From: Candidatus Homeothermus arabinoxylanisolvens
GTDB taxonomy: Bacteria; Bacteroidota; Bacteroidia; Bacteroidales; Muribaculaceae
NCBI GenBank assembly: GCA_001689405.1
Contig: LUJO01000017.1
Span: 1-36,358 of the forward strand
Length of the DNA: 36,358 nt
Direction of reading: 5' to 3'
This document shows positions 31,519 through 36,358 of this stretch, in pieces. The notes below the pieces were generated by a model, which ran no database searches, was not told where the DNA came from, and saw only the letters and a list, made by a program, of their open reading frames with translations. The position numbers and the translations under genes were made by a program. Within the stretch, counting starts at the first letter, position 1, and every line of letters begins with the position of its first letter.

Positions 31519-32097
31519 TCATTTTTGTTGATACAAGTCGACGTTGATGTCAAAAGGCGAGTCGAAGTCGGCGAGCAGCGGGTGCTTGGTGTCTTTCTCG
31601 CTAAGCAAAGCCTCGGCCGGGTCAATCTGCCAGTCGATGCCAAGTGAAGCGTCGGCGATAGAGATGCCGCCATCGGCTTGGGGGGCGTAGTAGTTATCGC
31701 ACTTGTATTGAAACACGGCTACGTCAGAGAGCACGGCAAATCCGTGGGCAAAACCGCGCGGCACAAAAAACTGACGGTGATTCTCTTCCGACAGCTCCAC
31801 TGCCGCATGCTTGCCATAGGTCGGCGAACCTTTACGTACGTCGACAGCAACATCAAGCACACGCCCCTTGACGCAACGCACAAGCTTGGCCTGCGTGAAC
31901 GGCGGCCGCTGAAAATGAAGTCCGCGCATGACTCCGCGCGTCGAGCAGCTCTCATTGTCCTGTACAAAATCGACCGGACATACTTTTTCGTCAAACTCGC
32001 GCTTTGAGTAACTTTCAAAAAAATATCCACGCGCGTCAGTAAATATGCGCGGCTCTATTATCACCACGCCATCTATTGCCGTATTAATTACATCCAT
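31519..32097 (-). CDS. rfbC: dTDP-4-dehydrorhamnose 3,5-epimerase (RfbC/RmlC)
   Basis: Third step of dTDP-L-rhamnose synthesis. The 192-aa cupin-fold epimerase shows FTDARGYFFESY, RGVMRGLHFQRPPFTQAKLV with the catalytic His, DVRKGSPTYGKH, and FVPRGFAHGFAVL. The start at 32097 (MDVINTAIDGVVII) matches family starts; the frame is open to 32151, but a -7 box at 32149-32156 excludes most of that extension. About 65 bases separate it from the antitoxin, where a separate promoter was inserted. Confidence 0.94.
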   Translation of the reverse strand: MDVINTAIDGVVIIEPRIFTDARGYFFESYSKREFDEKVCPVDFVQDNESCSTRGVMRGLHFQRPPFTQAKLVRCVKGRVLDVAVDVRKGSPTYGKHAAVELSEENHRQFFVPRGFAHGFAVLSDVAVFQYKCDNYYAPQADGGISIADASLGIDWQIDPAEALLSEKDTKHPLLADFDSPFDINVDLYQQK

Positions 32098-32148
32098 AGT
32101 TAATCTGTTGACGGAAACCATGACCTGCGGGCCATAATATTCCTGCCT

Positions 32149-32156
32149 CAAATTTA
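32149..32156 (-). promoter_or_regulatory. -7 box upstream of rfbC
   Basis: Reverse-strand TAAATTTG matches TAnnTTTG, giving a leader of about 50 nt to the ATG at 32097. rfbC may thus have a promoter besides read-through from rfbA. Confidence 0.5.
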
Positions 32157-32208
32157 ATAATAAATCTGTATTTAAGGAAATTTTCGACTGTCTATCGGCG
32201 CCATGCCG

Positions 32209-33114
32209 TCAATCAAGATTGCGGTTTCCCGTACGCTCCACTTCATCGACTACCTTAAGCAGATACTTCCCGTAGTTGTTCTTGAGCATGGGCTGCGCAA
32301 GCTGCCGCATTTTGTCGGCCGAAATCCACCCCTGACGATATGCAATGCCCTCCAGACATGCTATCTTAAGCCCTTGGCGCTTCTCAAGCACCTCGACATA
32401 TATCGAGGCCTCGGCAAGAGAGTCGTGTGTGCCAGTGTCGAGCCAAGCGAAGCCCCGCGGCAACGTCTGCACACGCAGCTCACCGTCTTTAAGAAACTCC
32501 TGATTGACAGTAGTTATCTCAAGCTCTCCACGAGCCGACGGCTTGATATTGGCGGCGACATCAATAACCTTGTTGGGATAAAAATAAAGTCCTACCACGG
32601 CATAATTGGACTTCGGCCGCTCGGGCTTCTCCTCAATCGACAGACAGTTGCCCTCGCGGTCAAACTCGGCCACACCGTAACGCTCCGGGTCATCGACCCA
32701 GTAACCGAACACCGTAGCCTTGCCATCCTCCTCGGCGCTCCTGACTGCCTCCTTCAACACTCCCGAAAAGCCTGCACCGTGAAATATGTTGTCGCCCAGC
32801 ACAAGACACGCCGAGTCATCGCCGATAAACTCGCGACCAATGATAAACGCCTGCGCAAGCCCGTCGGGACTCGGTTGCTCGGCATAAGTAAACCTCACGC
32901 CATAGTCACTGCCGTCACCAAGCAGATGCTTGAACATCGGCAGGTCAAACGGAGTCGAAATGATAAGAATATCCCTTATCCCCGCCAGCATCAGCGTCGA
33001 AATCGGATAATACACCATCGGCTTGTCAAAAATCGGGAGCAACTGCTTGCTCACCCCCTTCGTAATCGGATACAGCCGCGTACCCGACCCTCCCGCCAGC
33101 ACTATTCCTTTCAT
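32209..33114 (-). CDS. rfbA: Glucose-1-phosphate thymidylyltransferase (RfbA/RmlA)
   Basis: First step of dTDP-L-rhamnose synthesis, making dTDP-glucose. The 301-aa nucleotidyltransferase shows GGSGTRLYPIT (8-18) with KQLLPIFDKPMVYYP, LVLGDNIFHG, EEKPERPKSNYAVVGLYFY and a C-terminal AWLDTGTHDSL. Length is standard for the RmlA long form. It is the first gene of the rhamnose set in transcription order (A, C, toxin-antitoxin, D, S23, B). A 134-base AT-rich gap separates it from the upstream glycosyltransferase gene. Confidence 0.95.
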   Translation of the reverse strand: MKGIVLAGGSGTRLYPITKGVSKQLLPIFDKPMVYYPISTLMLAGIRDILIISTPFDLPMFKHLLGDGSDYGVRFTYAEQPSPDGLAQAFIIGREFIGDDSACLVLGDNIFHGAGFSGVLKEAVRSAEEDGKATVFGYWVDDPERYGVAEFDREGNCLSIEEKPERPKSNYAVVGLYFYPNKVIDVAANIKPSARGELEITTVNQEFLKDGELRVQTLPRGFAWLDTGTHDSLAEASIYVEVLEKRQGLKIACLEGIAYRQGWISADKMRQLAQPMLKNNYGKYLLKVVDEVERTGNRNLD

Positions 33115-33248
33115 AAAAAATATAATATTCTGTAAATTTATTATACAGTATTACCTATAAATCAAAGTAATCGTATTCAATTTTCGGCCATTGATTACCC
33201 CTAATTATATAGAATTTTTATTGTTTGCCGTATCTCAAACGAAAAGGC

Positions 33249-34334
33249 CTATTGTTTATAAAGATTTTCATATTGCCGGGCAATAGTAGCCCATCTATAC
33301 CGGCGGTCGGCTATTTCCTGCATTGATGCCGCATTGTTGTCAAATTTGCGCGATGAATCCTTGATAACATTGATCAATTCATCAGAAGAATGGAAATAAT
33401 CAGCTTCATTTTCAGTAGACTCACGGTTGTATATGCAGTCAAAGGCAATTATCGGTTTTGCAAAAAACATTGCTTCCACGAGAGAGGGGTTGGTGCCTCC
33501 GGCACTATGTCCATGAAGATAGAATTTACAATTGCTTCTTAATACATTCAGTTCCCGCAAATCATACACTGCCGATTGAATTTTTATATTCGGAAAAGCA
33601 GAATATCGTTCACGCATTTCCTTGCCATAAGCGCTTTTGTCCCAATTGCCGATAAACAGGATATTTTTATCCGGTATTTGACTAAAAGCTTCAAGTATCG
33701 TATGTACATGGTTTTCCGGCTCGATCCGACATATCGCTAAAGAATAATTATCAGCGCTAAGGCCATATTTACTTAATACAGCAGAGATCTCACTCTCCGA
33801 AATGTCTTGCAATACATGGTCACCACCGTATGCAATAAGTTCCGAGTCACATCCATATTCTTTTTTGACATAATCTGTGATACCTTTGTTGTCAGTAACG
33901 ATGACATCACCATATTTTACAGCCTGCTGCTCGGAATATTTGAGGAAACGTCGCGCCCATTTGTTCCATTTATCGCGGCGATGCTCAAGCCCATCTATGT
34001 TGATGACAAGACGTTTCTTGGAAAATAGGCGGAAAACGGGGAGAAAAGCACATCCTGAAACACCGAGTATCAGCACCACATCGCTTTTCCTTGCTGCCTT
34101 TATCAGGGAGAGAATATCGTATGGAATGCTTTGTATACCATTGGCATTCAGCCCTACATATTCAGTCTTTGCACCATGATAAACCCACCGCTCGTCATTG
34201 TAGGATTTCCTACTGCAATAGACCGCATATTGCAAATCCTCCGACTTGTTGTGGCGCACAAGCTGCTCCACCAATGTCTCAAATCCTCCGTAATTAGCCG
34301 GCACTCCGACTGTACCTATTATCGCTACTTTCAT
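33249..34334 (-). CDS. DUF1972-type GT4 glycosyltransferase (likely rhamnosyltransferase)
   Basis: 361-aa GT-B fold enzyme. The N-terminus VAIIGTVGVPANYGGFETLVEQL is the DUF1972 signature. The C-terminal half has ICRIEPENHVHTILEAF and YLHGHSAGGTNPSLVEAM (donor-binding EX7E-like region). Relatives such as Cps2T transfer rhamnose in capsule assembly; with the dTDP-rhamnose genes directly downstream, rhamnose transfer is a fair inference. The longer frame to 34382 is not used because MKVAIIGTVG is the family start. It starts 5 bases after the acyltransferase gene. Confidence 0.87.
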   Translation of the reverse strand: MKVAIIGTVGVPANYGGFETLVEQLVRHNKSEDLQYAVYCSRKSYNDERWVYHGAKTEYVGLNANGIQSIPYDILSLIKAARKSDVVLILGVSGCAFLPVFRLFSKKRLVINIDGLEHRRDKWNKWARRFLKYSEQQAVKYGDVIVTDNKGITDYVKKEYGCDSELIAYGGDHVLQDISESEISAVLSKYGLSADNYSLAICRIEPENHVHTILEAFSQIPDKNILFIGNWDKSAYGKEMRERYSAFPNIKIQSAVYDLRELNVLRSNCKFYLHGHSAGGTNPSLVEAMFFAKPIIAFDCIYNRESTENEADYFHSSDELINVIKDSSRKFDNNAASMQEIADRRYRWATIARQYENLYKQ

Positions 34335-34339
34335 CAGTA

Positions 34340-34738
34340 TTATTCTATTTTCTTTATGAATTTTGCAGGATTTCCGGCCCAAATTTCTCCGGCCGGTATG
34401 TCGCGATTTACAATACTGCCAGCCCCAATCACAGCATCATCTCCAATATTGACAGCGTTCACAATCAGTGTATTCATTCCTATAAATACTCGTTTGCCGA
34501 TTACAACTTTTCCGGCATAAAAGCAGCGGTCATTTGTATTAAAGAAATGAGATAAAATAATTGTACCGCTTGTAGTCACGCATCCTTCACCAATTTCAAT
34601 CAAATTAGGATATATTCCATCAAATTGTACTCCAGAGCCTATAAAACATCTTCCTTTGATTTTCACCCCCCCCCCAATTTTAACAGGCTTAAACGTATAG
34701 AAGGGGTTGTTAACGATTGCTTTGCCATTACCATGCAA
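34340..34738 (-). CDS. Left-handed beta-helix acyltransferase with poly-G tract and displaced N-terminus
   Basis: 132 aa in the readable frame, resembling WbbJ/LacA-type O-acetyltransferases of polysaccharide loci. Hexapeptide repeats are visible (VKIGGGVKIKG, CFIGSGVQF, IEIGEGCV, KVVIGKRVFIGMNTLIVN, NIGDDAVIGAGSIV) and the catalytic-type His in LSHFF, ending in the usual AGNPAKFIKKIE. The only start in this frame is TTG at 34738. A different frame opens at ATG 34800 (MNDTILITNPPYNLQRIL) and could be the original N-terminus; it would need one extra base near 34738 to join. A G10 run (C10 on the plus strand) lies inside the gene. Either a phase-variable gene, a decayed one, or a sequence error. 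Confidence 0.65.
   Translation of the reverse strand: MHGNGKAIVNNPFYTFKPVKIGGGVKIKGRCFIGSGVQFDGIYPNLIEIGEGCVTTSGTIILSHFFNTNDRCFYAGKVVIGKRVFIGMNTLIVNAVNIGDDAVIGAGSIVNRDIPAGEIWAGNPAKFIKKIE
34666..34675. repeat. Homopolymer C10 (G10 on the coding strand) within the acyltransferase gene
   Basis: Ten consecutive Cs encode three glycines plus the first base of a Val codon. One base more (G11) would join the ATG 34800 frame to the downstream acyltransferase frame; with G10 that frame stops at TGA right after the tract. Confidence 0.85.
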
Positions 34739-34833
34739 ACCTTTCTTAATATTCTTTGCAGATTATATGGCGGATTTGTAATTAATATCGTATCATTCAT
34801 ATTAATATGATAATATTACCTTAATGAGATTCT

Positions 34834-35925
34834 CTATCTAAATCTATTCAATTGTATATTGAACTCGTTGGCAATTGTATTCCAACTATATTTGTTATAA
34901 ATCTCATTGGATATATTTTTCAAATTCATTTTACAGTTATTAAATAATATTTCTTTTATACGATTATCCAATATTTTATCATCTGATATGTTAATAAGAC
35001 TATTACCAAAGAATGAAAAGTCTGCCATCGCCGTTGAATTGTTGCAAATTACATGTATACCAGTAGCACCAGCTTCTAAAGGAGGTATGCCGAAACCTTC
35101 CGCCAATGTAGGATACAAAAAAAGAGATGCATACTTATACCAGAGTTTCAATTCATGGAATGAAACCTGTGATATAATTCTGACAGCAGCCTTATTCTTT
35201 TCATTAAGATTATCAATAAATTTATGTAATTCTGGTGTTCGCACTGTTTCTTTACCTATAAATATCAAGGAATAACCCTTGTCTGCTAAATTCAGTCGTT
35301 CAAAAGCCTTAACTAAAGCGATATGATTCTTTCTCGGTTCTATACGGCTGACATACAACAAATATTTGTCAGGGAAATAGTGAGGTTTATTCCCTTGAAT
35401 GGAAATAAAATCATGTGAAATTGCATTAGGGGTTATTATGATTCTATTTTCCTCGATTCCATAATGAAAAGAAATCCTTTTTCGTGAATAACTTGAGACA
35501 GTGCAAAGTAAGTCTGCTCTTTTTGCCGATAATTTAAAAAGTAATGCTTTTGATATTCTATAATTAAATGGAAAATATTGTGGGAAATCAACGAATAAGA
35601 TATCGTGAAGGGTAACTATTGTTTTGCAGCTCTTAATTATTGGCGAGATATATTGGAAATGGGCAACGTCTATATTATATTTCTTTACAATATTTGGAAT
35701 TTCAAAAAGAAGTCTATATATTCTATTCCTTGAAGTTAATGAGACATAATGGATATTATTACCCTTTCCAAATATAGCTCGTAATTTTTCTACATCTGCG
35801 GCAACGAAATAAAAATCAATATCAATAGCTAATGACGGAAGAATCTGATACAATCCTTGTATATATGTAGTTATACCCTGACTTATCCCAAAATCAAAGC
35901 AATGGCAGTCAACCAAAAGTCTCAT
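34834..35925 (-). CDS. GT4-family glycosyltransferase
   Basis: 363-aa GT-B enzyme. The N-terminal MRLLVDCHCFDFGISQGITTYIQ is typical of mannosyl- or fucosyl-type GT4 enzymes, followed by the linker VTLHDILFVDFP and VSSYSRKRIS. The donor domain has LLYVSRIEPRKNHIALVKAF and the EX7E region YPTLAEGFGIPPLEAGATG. No transmembrane segment. The coding sequence is AT-rich compared with the genes left of 32000, as for exchangeable capsule genes. Sugar specificity cannot be inferred. Confidence 0.85.
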   Translation of the reverse strand: MRLLVDCHCFDFGISQGITTYIQGLYQILPSLAIDIDFYFVAADVEKLRAIFGKGNNIHYVSLTSRNRIYRLLFEIPNIVKKYNIDVAHFQYISPIIKSCKTIVTLHDILFVDFPQYFPFNYRISKALLFKLSAKRADLLCTVSSYSRKRISFHYGIEENRIIITPNAISHDFISIQGNKPHYFPDKYLLYVSRIEPRKNHIALVKAFERLNLADKGYSLIFIGKETVRTPELHKFIDNLNEKNKAAVRIISQVSFHELKLWYKYASLFLYPTLAEGFGIPPLEAGATGIHVICNNSTAMADFSFFGNSLINISDDKILDNRIKEILFNNCKMNLKNISNEIYNKYSWNTIANEFNIQLNRFR

Positions 35926-35982
35926 GTATTATATTCTATAGTTAAAATTGGCACTCTATTCCTATTTAGACGAGTTATACAT

Positions 35983-36358
35983 TTAAACCAGCCTTTTCGT
36001 AACAACTCGAATTATGAAAGCTGTTAAACAAGTAGCAAATGCAAGCGGAGAAATATGAAACGAATAATACAGTGAGGATTTAAAACGCGATATAAATCGC
36101 TTTTTTTTTGTCTCAATATCTTCTTCTTCAAAGATTGACAAGTTATGGCCAAGAGTATGGTCAATAACCATAAGATTAGACATTTTCCTTGAATAATCCA
36201 ACGAGAATTTTGAATCAATACCATATAATCTAAGATTTTCATCGAATCGTACTATTCGATTCGTAATAAGATTAATTCTTACACACATCCCACTCATTAT
36301 CCCTATAAACTTTTTTGAAGAAATTATACCGTGTATATTTGTTTCATAAGGGAATTTA
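35983..36358 (-). CDS. C-terminal part of a family 2 glycosyltransferase, cut by the window edge
   Basis: The frame stays open from the stop at 35983 to the last bases of the window, so the gene start lies beyond 36358. The visible C-terminal 125 or so residues read SSKKFIGIMSGMCVRINL, then RFDENLRLYGIDSKFSLDYSR (the ED-type catalytic region of GT2 enzymes) and a late HTLGHNLS. A basic, hydrophobic tail (SPLAFATCLTAFIIRVV) follows. This pattern matches rhamnosyltransferase-like GT2 proteins of polysaccharide clusters. The internal ATG at 36297 is not the start. Confidence 0.75.
   Translation of the reverse strand, partial: KFPYETNIHGIISSKKFIGIMSGMCVRINLITNRIVRFDENLRLYGIDSKFSLDYSRKMSNLMVIDHTLGHNLSIFEEEDIETKKKRFISRFKSSLYYSFHISPLAFATCLTAFIIRVVTKRLV

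Noticed and set aside
32203..33135. Long plus-strand reading frame (310 codons) antisense to rfbA
   Set aside because: Fully antisense to a clear rfbA; product is rich in Arg, His and Leu with no domain, typical of a shadow frame in codon-biased DNA.
1..36358. CRISPR arrays, rRNA or tRNA genes
   Set aside because: No regularly spaced direct repeats and no recognisable tRNA or rRNA segments were found on reading either strand; a dedicated tRNA search was not possible.

Overview
The window looks like a chromosomal segment of a Bacteroidales bacterium. Three things support this: the repeated Bacteroidota promoter signature (-7 box TAnnTTTG, often with a TTG-type -33 box 18-21 bp upstream), the absence of obvious Shine-Dalgarno sites, and family content typical of the order (DUF4954, a DUF4369-like/thioredoxin-fold lipoprotein, a Bacteroidales-type tyrosine recombinase, short menE). 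A gut family such as Muribaculaceae is plausible, but that is inference. No rRNA, tRNA or CRISPR array was seen.

Layout. 1-305 is an AT-rich intergenic stretch with a good promoter. 306-3141 is menBCE (menaquinone biosynthesis, translationally coupled), facing a Crp/Fnr regulator. 4031-7843 holds aroE, a YeiH-type membrane protein and a short ComEC. 7908-11270 is the accessory-looking part: a WYL regulator fused to a HAD-type domain, a 542-bp gap, and two overlapping genes of unknown function. The regulator and the two-gene unit carry the same operator-like motif at exactly the same distance from the -7 box. 11375-19769 is housekeeping: an M20 deacylase, then parE-coaD-ctp-hflX-DUF4954, tightly packed. 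19853-23797 has a lipoprotein with a thioredoxin-like fold lacking CXXC and three family-2 glycosyltransferases. 23938-25730 is greA-HIT-ketopantoate reductase, with a terminator-like hairpin in the greA leader. An NhaC antiporter and a solitary tyrosine recombinase, preceded by a 38-bp palindrome, follow.

28485-36358 (all minus strand) is a surface-polysaccharide locus. It contains the four dTDP-L-rhamnose genes (rfbA, rfbC, rfbD, rfbB), interrupted by a YafQ-type toxin-antitoxin pair and by a four-helix-bundle (S23-type) gene flanked by short inverted repeats. It continues into a DUF1972 glycosyltransferase, an acyltransferase with a G10 homopolymer and a displaced N-terminus, a GT4 glycosyltransferase and a GT2 gene cut by the window edge. 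The far end is clearly more AT-rich than the rest, as expected for exchangeable capsule/O-antigen genes.

The best candidate for something undescribed is the WYL-HAD regulator with its shared operator and the unknown two-gene unit at 7855-11270. Start codons were moved from the longest reading frame to an internal ATG wherever a promoter or a family alignment from memory argued for it. All family names rest on motif recognition, not on database searches.
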